The notes beneath the pieces were generated by a model that was not told where the DNA came from, ran no database searches, and saw only the letters and a program-made list of their open reading frames with translations. A stretch of 64,000 bases of DNA from positions 24,155-88,154 of the forward strand of contig JAGUYK010000008.1 in assembly GCA_020061355.1 (NCBI GenBank), written 5' to 3'. Source of the DNA: Ignavibacteriales bacterium. Its GTDB lineage: Bacteria; Bacteroidota; Ignavibacteria; Ignavibacteriales; Melioribacteraceae. The stretch's first letter is position 1. Each line of letters starts with the position of its first letter. Positions 26,449 through 35,800 of this stretch are shown one piece after another. Made by a program: the position numbers and the translations under genes.

Positions 26449-28557
26449 TTAATCGATGTTCCATTGTTCTGTCAATGCAATTTTTTCATCCGCGCCGAAG
26501 AGAATAAGAAGATCATTTTCCTTTATAACATACTGGGGATTCGGCAGTATATAATTTGCCCGATCGTTTTCATTATCATACGGGGAATTGTGCCGGCGGA
26601 TCATTAGTATTTCCAGTTCGTATTTACTTCGCAGACCGATCGCGGAAATATTCTTACCTATAAATTCCCGAAGCGGAGTCTTTTCAACTATAGAATAACC
26701 TTCCATCACTTTAGTCTGTTTTGTATTACTTATAGTTTTCAATTCGCGAGCAAATCCTTCCGCCACATTGTACTTAAATGATTCCCTGTTATAAGCGGCA
26801 ATAACATCCTGCCGCCTTACGGCGCCAATAACTTTATTTTTATTATCAATACCTACTACCGGGAATTCATCGGCTTCATTGCTTTCAAAAAGTTTCATCA
26901 CATAGTCTAAATCGTCCGTTTCCAGTAAAGTTGTATAGTTCTTTGAAGCAATATCCCCCGCAACAAGAACCTCACGAATATGTTCGTACTCTGTAATTAT
27001 AGGCCTTATTTCAGAATAGGATATCATTCCAACAATTGCGCCGTTTCTGTCCACAGTGTAAAAAGTATTTCGCTCGTTTTCCATTAAATTGCTCAGGACT
27101 TTAGGAAGCGGAGTTTCTTCCGGTATAAGAATAATATCTTTATTCATTACCTGTTCAACCGAAATTGATTTCAGTAGACTAAATTCTTTGTTCTGCGATA
27201 TCCTGTACCCTTGTTTTTCAAGGTGTCGTTCGTGAACAGATTTCTTGAGAGTGCCTTGAACTATCATTGTACTTGCAACAACGGCAAGCATAAGTGGAAG
27301 TATGAAGGAATAATCTTTTGTCATTTCGAATATTATAAGTATTGCTGAGATAGGAATCGAATTTATTCCTCCGAGGACGGCTCCCATTCCAACAAGTATG
27401 AATGCAGTTACATCAAATTGAAATCCGAAAAAATAATTTAGTCCTACTGCATATAGATAACCCAGACAAGCACCGATAAATAGTGACGGCGCAAATACTC
27501 CGCCGAATCCGCCGGAGTTTAATATAAGCGGTACAAGAAATATTTTGAGAGTTAGAAGTACAACAACAACTTTCCACGATAACAGGTTTGCAAGAATATT
27601 ATTGATGCCTATGTAACCGATTCCAAAAATATCTTTGTAGAAGTAGCCGCTCACTCCAACAATTAACCCGACAAGAGTCATCACAATCCATTGCGGATAT
27701 CTCTTTAATATTTTCCTTTTGAAAAGATTATCAAGGGTATTTGAATACTTGATGAACAAGAGGGAAATTAAACCGGCAGTTATTCCCAGAATAGCATATA
27801 AGTAAAGTTGTGAATATTCACCAACGTTGGGACTATGAAAAATAAAGACTGATGTGTTGCCCAGAAAAATTCTCGATATTGCGCTTGATGTAACCGTTGC
27901 AAGTATTAGTGCCGAGAAAGTTGCTGCTTGAAATTCGTTCAGTAGAATTATTTCGAGTGCAAAGAAGATTCCGCCCATAGGAGTATTGAATATCGCAGCA
28001 ATTGCAGCGCCCGAACCGGCTGCAGTAAAAACTCTTTTACGGGAATCTGATAGTTTAAATAAATGGGCAAGCTTATTTGCAACCCCGCCTCCTAATTGTG
28101 CTGCCGGGGCTTCGGGACCCATTGTATTTCCCGAACCGATACTGATAACCGGTGCAAAGAAATGAAATATTGTTGTTCGAAGCGGAATCCGTGCGCCCCG
28201 CGAAGCAACCGATTTAATTACTTCAGCAACACCGCGTTTCGCTGCAATATCGGGCGAAACAATAATCATTAAACTTTGTATCAGCATACCGATAGCCGGC
28301 AGGGCAATAACGGCGGCGGCACCTAAAAAGTATAATCCGCCGGCTGTCTGTTTAAAGAAAACTTCATTAAAAAATTCAATTGAGTGATGAAATAGTACTG
28401 TTGCAAATCCAACAACTGCGCCTGTAATAATTGAAAGAAATGTGAATGTCGTATAGTCGGTGCGGAAAAGAGCGTGATAAATTCTAAAAATAAGATTCTT
28501 AAACCAATCTAATAGTTTTTGAAAATAGTTTTTAGTAGCTTTTTCTTCATTAATCAT
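26449..28557 (-). CDS. ClC chloride channel/antiporter with CBS pair and TrkA-C domain
   Basis: 702 residues in three parts. Residues about 30-445 form the ClC membrane core with SIGSGNTMGPEAPAAQ (filter and gating Glu in GPEAP, normally GREGP), GGFGGVFAPSLFIGA (normally GGIFAP) and SIPISAILIIFE. Two CBS domains (about 465-590) follow, with MNKDIILIPEETPL and VAGDIASKNYTTLL, and a C-terminal TrkA-C/RCK_C domain (about 610-700, LREFIGKNISAIGLR ... LLILFGADEK). The soluble part likely senses nucleotides or another ligand and gates chloride (or other anion) exchange. This ClC-CBS-TrkA-C layout is known in Bacteroidota. Transport mode cannot be inferred with certainty. Confidence 0.92.
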   Translation of the reverse strand: MINEEKATKNYFQKLLDWFKNLIFRIYHALFRTDYTTFTFLSIITGAVVGFATVLFHHSIEFFNEVFFKQTAGGLYFLGAAAVIALPAIGMLIQSLMIIVSPDIAAKRGVAEVIKSVASRGARIPLRTTIFHFFAPVISIGSGNTMGPEAPAAQLGGGVANKLAHLFKLSDSRKRVFTAAGSGAAIAAIFNTPMGGIFFALEIILLNEFQAATFSALILATVTSSAISRIFLGNTSVFIFHSPNVGEYSQLYLYAILGITAGLISLLFIKYSNTLDNLFKRKILKRYPQWIVMTLVGLIVGVSGYFYKDIFGIGYIGINNILANLLSWKVVVVLLTLKIFLVPLILNSGGFGGVFAPSLFIGACLGYLYAVGLNYFFGFQFDVTAFILVGMGAVLGGINSIPISAILIIFEMTKDYSFILPLMLAVVASTMIVQGTLKKSVHERHLEKQGYRISQNKEFSLLKSISVEQVMNKDIILIPEETPLPKVLSNLMENERNTFYTVDRNGAIVGMISYSEIRPIITEYEHIREVLVAGDIASKNYTTLLETDDLDYVMKLFESNEADEFPVVGIDNKNKVIGAVRRQDVIAAYNRESFKYNVAEGFARELKTISNTKQTKVMEGYSIVEKTPLREFIGKNISAIGLRSKYELEILMIRRHNSPYDNENDRANYILPNPQYVIKENDLLILFGADEKIALTEQWNID

Positions 28558-28637
28558 TACAGAGATTCTTCTGCTTTGTTCAATATAAAATTAATCAAAA
28601 ATGAATAAAGTGTAAGTAACTACTCTTAATTTTTTAT

Positions 28638-29087
28638 CTAAACCGGGAAGGTTGAAGCGCGGATCAATTTCCATTCTCCATCCTGATTTTTCTGCCAGAT
28701 CTGAATCCCTTTGTCGTGAGCAGTAGTAGCCTCTGTTGCAAAAGCAGGTTTAATGGTTGCGGTTAGAATCATCCTTACAAACGCAAGATTACCGCTCATC
28801 TCAATCTCTTCAATCTTTACCGCAAGTTTTATCGATAGATTCTTGTTGGCTAAAAGATGCTTATATTGTTCTTTGATCGTTTTATATGATTGATCCGGCT
28901 GATCGGGATAATACCCGATGAAGTCTTCACTGTAAATTGAGAGTGATTTCTGCAAATCCCTTTTATTGAATGCATCTATCCATTCATTTAAAATATTTGT
29001 AATTGATGAGGGGGATTCCTGTGCGTGAATTGTAATTGATAAAATGAAATAGAGGAATGATATCAGGAAAATTTTTCTGTTTCGCAT
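28638..29087 (-). CDS. Exported NTF2/SnoaL-like protein
   Basis: 149 residues with a Sec signal ending ITIHAQ. The mature part is one cone-shaped alpha+beta NTF2-like domain: NEWIDAFNKRDLQKSLSIYSEDFIGY at the start, LAFVRMILTATI in the sheet and GIQIWQKNQDGEWKLIRAS at the end. Such domains may bind ligands or act as enzymes; nothing here picks one. Single gene between the ClC gene and the PKD-like lipoprotein pair. Confidence 0.8.
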   Translation of the reverse strand: MRNRKIFLISFLYFILSITIHAQESPSSITNILNEWIDAFNKRDLQKSLSIYSEDFIGYYPDQPDQSYKTIKEQYKHLLANKNLSIKLAVKIEEIEMSGNLAFVRMILTATIKPAFATEATTAHDKGIQIWQKNQDGEWKLIRASTFPV

Positions 29088-29104
29088 GTTGAGTTGTTCG
29101 TTTA

Positions 29105-30025
29105 TTAAGACCTGACAAATATAGTTATATATTTTACTGCGGCATAATATTGAAGATCGTAAACAGTAACCTTTATTGTGATAGTTCCAACGGTTCTGGG
29201 TTTAATAGTTATAACATTCTTTTCCGGGGTAGTAAGCATATCCGCTACACTGGCAACTAATTGCCAGGTGTATGTTAACGGATCGCCATTAGGATCGAAC
29301 GCCGTACAGGTTATAGTGGCTGTATTGCTTACTTTGATTGTATCAGCCGATGAAGTTAGTGATTGAATAACGGGAGGTTTATTATCTGTTTCAATTACAT
29401 TCAGCGATATTGTTTTCAATGATTGATTGCCGTCAAGGTCTTTTGCCGTACAGGTAATGACCGCTTCGCCTTTAACATTAGCAATAAAATTAGCAGTATT
29501 AGTTCTTGGTTCTAAAAAACCGGAAGACGAAGTGGTCCAGATATAATAAATATATGTGCCTTTGGGGTGATAAGCATTTGCCGTTATTACCGCCCATTCA
29601 CCCACACCAATTGTTTGCTTCGCCGTACTCAGGCTTGTAAAAATCGGGGCAGTTGTATCCAGACTTTTTACTACAATCGTAAGGTTCTTAACTGTTTCGG
29701 CTCCTTTGGAATCTTTTATCTTGCATGTAAGTATAATATCGCCGGCACTGGCAGCAACGTACCTTGCTGATCCTTCATAAATATCAACTAAAAATCCTTT
29801 GGACGGTTTCGACCATTCAAAAATTATCGGGTCGTCATCCGGATCTTCTGCTGTTATTATAATATCCGCACTCTCACCAATAAATATATTTGCCGGTGTC
29901 ACTGAAAAAGAAATTATTTTTGGCGGATTGTTAGAATCTGGGGAAGTCGGCTCGGACGATTCCTTTGTACAGTTCATAACTGACAGCATCAACATGAATA
30001 TCAAAAAAAGTTTTAGCGCTTTCAT
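29105..30025 (-). CDS. Lipoprotein with three Ig/PKD-like domains
   Basis: 306 residues with lipobox SVMNC near residue 19. Three repeated beta-sandwich domains follow, each opening with a phrase like PPKIISFSVTPANIFIGES, PIFTSLSTAKQTIGVGEW or PPVIQSLTSSADTIKVSN, and holding a D.DGN/DPD-type turn before an ITCTAKD/ITCTAFD strand. It should be a surface or periplasmic adhesion or scaffold protein. It lies 13 bases after the second PKD-like gene, with which it shares design, so the two form a paralogous pair. Confidence 0.8.
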   Translation of the reverse strand: MKALKLFLIFMLMLSVMNCTKESSEPTSPDSNNPPKIISFSVTPANIFIGESADIIITAEDPDDDPIIFEWSKPSKGFLVDIYEGSARYVAASAGDIILTCKIKDSKGAETVKNLTIVVKSLDTTAPIFTSLSTAKQTIGVGEWAVITANAYHPKGTYIYYIWTTSSSGFLEPRTNTANFIANVKGEAVITCTAKDLDGNQSLKTISLNVIETDNKPPVIQSLTSSADTIKVSNTATITCTAFDPNGDPLTYTWQLVASVADMLTTPEKNVITIKPRTVGTITIKVTVYDLQYYAAVKYITIFVRS

Positions 30026-30038
30026 TTTCTCTTTAGCC

Positions 30039-30746
30039 CTATTTCACAAATATTATTTTTGAGCCGAATACATTATTTATATTATCAGATACATAACATG
30101 AAATTGTATGGGCACCGGGGACTATTCCTTTATACTCTGCGATATTCTTTATTGCATAGACAAGTTCACCCGGACTATTCAATATCCACGTATAACCGAG
30201 CGGACTTCCATCCGGATCATATGCATCACAAATAATTGTTGTTGTCTCTCCCACACTAATTGTATCCTTTGAAGTAAACATTCCCCTTATAATTGGCGGC
30301 AGATTTTGAAGCGAGCTAACAAGAAGCCTGAGAGAATCCGATGCCGAACCACCTTTACCGTCAGTTACTTTGCAGCGAAGCAAATAATACTTCGAGCTGG
30401 TTGGCGCAACCCATTTAACAACAGGACCGGAACCATCTATTCTTCCTCCATCTGTTGACCATTGGTATTTGAGATAATCGTTATCAAGATCGGTAGCAAG
30501 ACAATAAATCCTTGTCGATGTTCCTCCGGCAACAATCGAATCCTGCATAATCAAATCATTAATTACAGGTGGAAAATTTTTTACAATGTGACTCGTAGGA
30601 TTGACCATCTGTTCGGATTCACATGAAGTTAAAATCACAAATCCGAGAACCGGGAGAAATAAATTGTAAAATTTTGATTTGATGATTAATTGCCTTGAAA
30701 TTTCTATGAAAAGTCTAATCAATTTTGAGAGAAAATTCAATCCCAT
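30039..30746 (-). CDS. Lipoprotein with two Ig/PKD-like domains
   Basis: 235 residues. The lipobox is LTSC near residue 42; about 25 residues before the hydrophobic core make an unusually long n-region, so the true start may be internal. Two Ig-like domains are seen: PPVINDLIMQDSIVAGGT...TDLDNDYLKYQWST and PPIIRGMFTSKDTISVGET...AYDPDGSPLGYTWILN. The pattern is the same as in the gene that follows it, which has three domains, so one arose from the other by duplication or domain gain. Likely surface anchored. Confidence 0.75.
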   Translation of the reverse strand: MGLNFLSKLIRLFIEISRQLIIKSKFYNLFLPVLGFVILTSCESEQMVNPTSHIVKNFPPVINDLIMQDSIVAGGTSTRIYCLATDLDNDYLKYQWSTDGGRIDGSGPVVKWVAPTSSKYYLLRCKVTDGKGGSASDSLRLLVSSLQNLPPIIRGMFTSKDTISVGETTTIICDAYDPDGSPLGYTWILNSPGELVYAIKNIAEYKGIVPGAHTISCYVSDNINNVFGSKIIFVK

Positions 30747-30786
30747 TTTATTGATAGAGTATTATAGGTTAATTTTGAACTAAGAA

Positions 30787-31278
30787 TTATTGCTTTATGG
30801 GTTTAGAAATCGCAACGTATAATCCTTCGTGTATCGCTACTAATTTCCCTGCGGAATATAATTGGGACTTTATTTTAATTTTTGCTTTCCCTTTCTCAAT
30901 GAAATCCAGTTTGAAATCATTCCATATTTTCGGTGTCAATGCACGGTTAACGGCTTCAAAATTTGTAAGCGCGGGGCGGAGAAATTTCATTTTCCCTTCC
31001 TGAATGACCAGGGTACCTTTAATACTATCCTCAATCATATTGAAATGAAGTAGTCCCCATCCGGCAAGAATTCCTAAAATTGCAAGACTTCCCCCGAATA
31101 CAGTACCGTAATGATTATCATTTGGCTTAAGAGGCGCTGTAATTCGAATAGAATCAGGTGTTAGTTCCGTTATATTAAAATTTATGAAATTAGTTAGGGG
31201 AATATTATGTTTTATATACTCCTCGAGCAGTTTTATTTTTTTCTTCAAAGATTCTGGTGTAGAATTTTCTTTAAACAT
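30787..31278 (-). CDS. Hotdog-fold thioesterase (YiiD C-terminal type)
   Basis: 163 residues. Matches the YiiD_C/4HBT_4 thioesterase family: APLKPNDNHYGTVFGGSL (hotdog helix with the N...GT.FGGS signature), AGWGLLHFNM and the late strand KAKIKIKSQLYSAGKLVA. The family hydrolyses acyl-CoA or acyl-ACP; no acyl substrate can be named. Cytoplasmic. It lies upstream of the PKD-like pair on the same strand, 40 bases away, with no clear functional tie. Confidence 0.82.
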   Translation of the reverse strand: MFKENSTPESLKKKIKLLEEYIKHNIPLTNFINFNITELTPDSIRITAPLKPNDNHYGTVFGGSLAILGILAGWGLLHFNMIEDSIKGTLVIQEGKMKFLRPALTNFEAVNRALTPKIWNDFKLDFIEKGKAKIKIKSQLYSAGKLVAIHEGLYVAISKPIKQ

Positions 31279-31351
31279 AAGTTCTCAAATTAGCGTGGGC
31301 GAATATAATCATTAAATGAAACTATGTCGAACTTAAAAAGTGATTGTGTTA

Positions 31352-31834
31352 TTACTCATCACTCCTAAAAATTTGATCAAGATGATGTTTCATATGCCCA
31401 AGGTAATCTCTAATAAGATAATTGAGATCAACCGGTTTATTTTTGTCAACCGCTATCCAGGCAATTTCATCAAAGTTGTGGTATGAAAATTTTCTTGTTA
31501 ATACTTCGGCAGGGATATGTTTTATAATATTGAGTATATGAAAATTGCTCGTATGCCACAGATCTATCAATTCATTCCACTCTCTTTCCTGATAACTCTG
31601 GACTTTAACCCAGAAATCCTGATCGTAAGGGGCAAAGATCATATCCTCTTTTGTCTGACATTTAACAAACCTGACTGCATTGTTAAATGCAGAATCTATC
31701 AGATGACCAAGTATTTCTTTTTGTGACCATTTGTCAACGGCTGGTTTTACTGTACTTTGTTCTTCTGTTATTTCTCTTAATGCCTTCGCTGAAGTTGAAA
31801 TTGCATGCTCAAAGACAACGAGAAAATCTTTCAT
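31352..31834 (-). CDS. DinB_2 family protein
   Basis: 160 residues, a second DinB-like four-helix bundle distinct from the one at 25959. Metal-site candidates are His in SQKEILGHLIDSAFNN (near 46), and the HMKHHLDQIF motif at the end. The KWSQKEILGHLIDSA phrase is characteristic of the DinB_2 branch. Function unknown. It starts 8 bases after the phosphatase gene stop, so the two may share a transcript. Confidence 0.85.
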   Translation of the reverse strand: MKDFLVVFEHAISTSAKALREITEEQSTVKPAVDKWSQKEILGHLIDSAFNNAVRFVKCQTKEDMIFAPYDQDFWVKVQSYQEREWNELIDLWHTSNFHILNIIKHIPAEVLTRKFSYHNFDEIAWIAVDKNKPVDLNYLIRDYLGHMKHHLDQIFRSDE

Positions 31835-31842
31835 AAAAATTC

Positions 31843-32823
31843 CTAAAGTTTTTTTATTGCCATAATTGTTAAATCGTCGCTCCTGGTATTACCTGCAAGA
31901 AAATTCTTCAATTCAATCAGAAGTTTCTCAATAAATTGCTTGGGTGATAATTCTCTGTTTTCGAATGCAAATTTTTCAAGCCTTTCCGTTCCATACAATT
32001 CATCCTTTTTCATCGCTTCAGTCAGTCCATCGGAATATAAAAGAAGCATTTCATCTTTATCAAGATTTAATGTTGTTAACCCGTACTCCGATTCACAAAA
32101 AATACCGATCGGCATTCCTGTAGATTCAATTTTTCTTACACCAGTTTTTCCGATATAAAATGGAAGACAATGCCCGGCATTGCAAATCTCCACAGTGCCT
32201 TTATTGTTTGATTTTACACAAATCAATGTTGCATAATGTGTTGAGGTTGTACTTTCACAAAGCAGTCGGCTTGCTCTTGCTATTAACTGAGCGATAGTTA
32301 ATCCGAGAGGAATTAAACTTTGAAACATGGCACGTAAATGAGTCATTAACATCGAAGCGGCAATTCCTTTTCCCGATACGTCTCCTAATACAAAGTAGAG
32401 AGAATCGCTATCTGCTCCGGGATCAATTATATCGCAGTAGTCACCGCTAACAGCGCCTGCAGCATCGTAGTAAAAATAGATTTCAAAACCTTTAAGCTGC
32501 TGACCATTTTTTGGAAGCATTGCTTTCTGAATACTATTAGCAACTATAAGGTCGTCTTCAAGTTCTTTCTGTTGATTCGTCGTCAAATGGTCAAGGCAAA
32601 CTTTAATAAGGGGATCAATGATTAGTCTCTCTTTCTCAATCGGGTCGTGGCAGACAACACACATTCCGTAAGTTCCGTTATCAATTCTTTCCAATGCAGA
32701 ATCAACCTCTTTAAGAAGATTAGCCAGGTGCATCTGTACTATATGTCCCGAAACTGCTTCTTGAATTTTACTTTTACGCCAGAGCAGTTGAGATTTTATT
32801 TGATTTAATTCTTGTCCTTCCAT
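31843..32823 (-). CDS. DksA/TraR-type zinc finger fused to a SpoIIE/RsbU-type PP2C phosphatase
   Basis: 326 residues in two parts. Residues 1-85 are a coiled-coil helix pair plus a zinc finger with Cys55, Cys58, Cys76 and His79 (CVVC...CLDH), the layout of the DksA/TraR C-terminal finger. Residues about 100-326 are a PP2C SIII/RsbU phosphatase: SIQKAMLP, AGAVSGDYCDI (Asp metal ligand), VLGDVSGKGIAASMLM, CNAGHCLP, LLYSDGLTEAM and RSDDLTIMAI. Such phosphatases usually act on anti-anti-sigma factors. A DksA-like part could bring it to RNA polymerase, but that is inference. No anti-sigma partner is adjacent. ATG with AAGGA site. Confidence 0.88.
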   Translation of the reverse strand: MEGQELNQIKSQLLWRKSKIQEAVSGHIVQMHLANLLKEVDSALERIDNGTYGMCVVCHDPIEKERLIIDPLIKVCLDHLTTNQQKELEDDLIVANSIQKAMLPKNGQQLKGFEIYFYYDAAGAVSGDYCDIIDPGADSDSLYFVLGDVSGKGIAASMLMTHLRAMFQSLIPLGLTIAQLIARASRLLCESTTSTHYATLICVKSNNKGTVEICNAGHCLPFYIGKTGVRKIESTGMPIGIFCESEYGLTTLNLDKDEMLLLYSDGLTEAMKKDELYGTERLEKFAFENRELSPKQFIEKLLIELKNFLAGNTRSDDLTIMAIKKL

Positions 32824-32850
32824 CTATTTTCCTTTCACATTGTCTTATAA

Positions 32851-35800
32851 TTATTGCTTAATCTTGATTTCTTTGTTTAAATAATTTTCATCACCTTTTT
32901 CAAAATCCACGGCGATGGATTCCACTTTTCCATTTTTCCAGACTTTTAACTGATTTCTGCTTCCATTAATACCCTGTACTTCAACAATATAATCTTCCCC
33001 TTCAATTCTTTCTTTAAGAATCCTGAACCCTTCTGAAGTAAAATTTGGTTTTGGCAAAACTATATGCGGTAAAGCTGCGATTCCGCCTTCGCAAGAAATT
33101 TCTATGGTCGTTGAAGAGTATAAGATAAATGAAATGTTAATGGTTCTATTGTCAAATTGCTCTATTGTTGTCGGCTTGTTGTTAATTGCTGTTTTAATAA
33201 ATTTCGTTCCAAGAGGGAAAGACGGATTAAAATAAAATTGAATCGGCGTTTTTGAATCTGTTGTAAATATAAATTCTGTTTTTCCGTTTTTCCGTTTCAT
33301 TAAAAAATCGACAAAGGAATTTCCAATTCTTATTCGTTCAACATTTACAGAATCCCAGTCCGCCGGGAAGCGCGGCGCTAATACTATTTTATTGTTTATT
33401 GCATCTACATTGAGACCAAGCATTCCCTCAATAGCCGGCTGAAGAATCATCGTTTGGCTCCAGCACTGATGAGAGCAAACACCGGAGGGACGATATTCGG
33501 ATCCGTGCAGAACTTCTTCAACAAAACCGAGCTGCCAGTTTTTATAAACAAGAAGATTGTTCATCAAATGGGTGAATCCCTGAAGATGACTTCCATACTT
33601 GAATTCAGCAAGCGAACTCCATCCCGTAAAAAGCGGCCATACGGAACCTGTATGATATCCCCGTGGATTATAAATCGGAGAATCGTCACGTAAAATTCTT
33701 ACACCCCAGTCGGAAGAAAAGTAATTCTCTGAATAATCATCAATAACATTTACAGCTTTCTCATAATCAAGCATATCAAAATAAACGGGAATTGAAGCCA
33801 GCACCGTTTTCTCCGGATTGAAGGTTCCATCTTTAAGCTTAGAGAAACACAAAAAATTATTCTCTTCATTCCAAAAATCCTTATTGATGATATTTTTCAC
33901 ACTGCTAAATTCTTCATCATAAACTCTGCTCTCTTCACTCATCCCGATCTCGTTTGCCATTACACCAGCCATTCTTAACGCTTCTGCCCAGCAAGCAGCA
34001 AGATAGACTTCCGTATAAGCAGTAAATAAACCTCCGCCTTCCACCCATCCATGACCAACATTAGTGTTTTCTATCAGATGATCTTTGTCCGTATCAGTAG
34101 AGTAGCAAAAGTCCATTGCCCTTTTTATATGAGGCCATGTTTGTTTTATAAACTCAACATCTCCGCTATGTTGTAGATATCTTCCGGCAAGAATTATGTA
34201 GAGCGGTGTTGCATCCGAAGCATCATAATGAACTGCTCCCGAAGTTGTAAGCTCGTGAAATATTTTTCCATTTAAGTCCTGATAATTATTAAAAAATTGA
34301 AGTTGTGATTTCACTTTTTCAAAATCGCCGTAATCCAATAATGCAAAAGAACTCCACACGGCATCTCTTCCGAAATACCATCCGTATCCTGGTCGACCGT
34401 TTACTTTATGTCCCCCGTTCCAACCTTTAGCTGTTGTTGAGTAACCGGCAACAAGTGCTTTTCCAAGTCCGGGAGTGTTTACGAAGAATCTATCAGTGCC
34501 AATTAATGACCATTTATATCCTTCGTTAAAATCTTTATCAGGTGTGGTTATCATCAAGGAATTATTTAGAAACCCTTCCGAATACTCAGATGCATCAACA
34601 TATATTTTTTCAGGATTTCTAAATGTCTCTTCAAAGTTTTTGCGCGTTACTTCCAAACCTTCATTTGTTGCTGCAATAATTAAATCAATATTGTCATTCA
34701 TTTCAAAATTGAATTGAGCGAAAGCGCCGACAGAAAAATTTCTTGATGCAATACCTTTAAATATTGAATCGCGTTTTTCAAAATTTTCAAACTGACCAAT
34801 TAATTGCTGATCCGGTTTTCGATTGGCACCTACAAAAACAGAGTGATCTCCGCTATCGTCTTTAATTATAAATGAATTGATCGAATTATCCCACGCATAG
34901 TTAATAGTACCGAACACCTTTTCAGAGTAGGGCCACATGTAACGCATATTGCTCTTAAATTTTATTATCAGCTTAGCCGGATAAACTCCGCGGTATTCGT
35001 AATGAAGAACCGCTATGGGTTTATTTTTAGACGTGGTTATTATTTCTGTTAGATAAGCTCTTCTGAATTTATAGATTCGTGTAAACGATTCGGGTCTAAC
35101 TTCTATTTGCGGTCGCTCATCATTCAACCAGTAAACAGTATCCTTGTAAGAGAATTGAAGACCCACCTCATAATCCCGTAGAGCCATGAAAGGATGCGCC
35201 CAAATCTCATCGATTCCGCCTTTTTCCTTTCCCATAACAAGCATCCGCTCGCCGGCAACATTCCAGAAGTTTTCGGATCCGAATCTATTTGTAATTAGAA
35301 GGGATCCGTTTGCTCTTTGCCACAGCTTGGACTTAACGGGAGTGCTAATTGGAAATTGAGAATTGAGAATTGAGAATTCTGCAACTCTATTTTTATTATA
35401 ATCCCAATAGTACTTTAGCTGGTTATCAAACTTTCCAGTAAGATAATTCAAACAATTTTTCGTGAACTGTTCTAAATGCTGTCGGTTTTGGTTAGGTATT
35501 GAAAAATAAGTATATGCACCCACGGCCAACACTTTTCCTTTACCGATCTGATATTCAATAACAAGTTTTGAATCTTCTTTTAATGTTATGTAGGACCAAT
35601 CGACCGCAACAACCTTTCCGTTTTGCGGTATCGAAGAACCGAAGAATCCAATTTGTCTTGTCTTCATATCTGTTGTTGGGTTGAACAAATATACCCCTCC
35701 GTTCAATCCATCAAAGATTGGGTGCGAACGGAATGAATGGAGTCCTAGCTTTCTTCCGTAACCGTCATCTATTGCATCAGCATATTGAATGGTTGGAATT

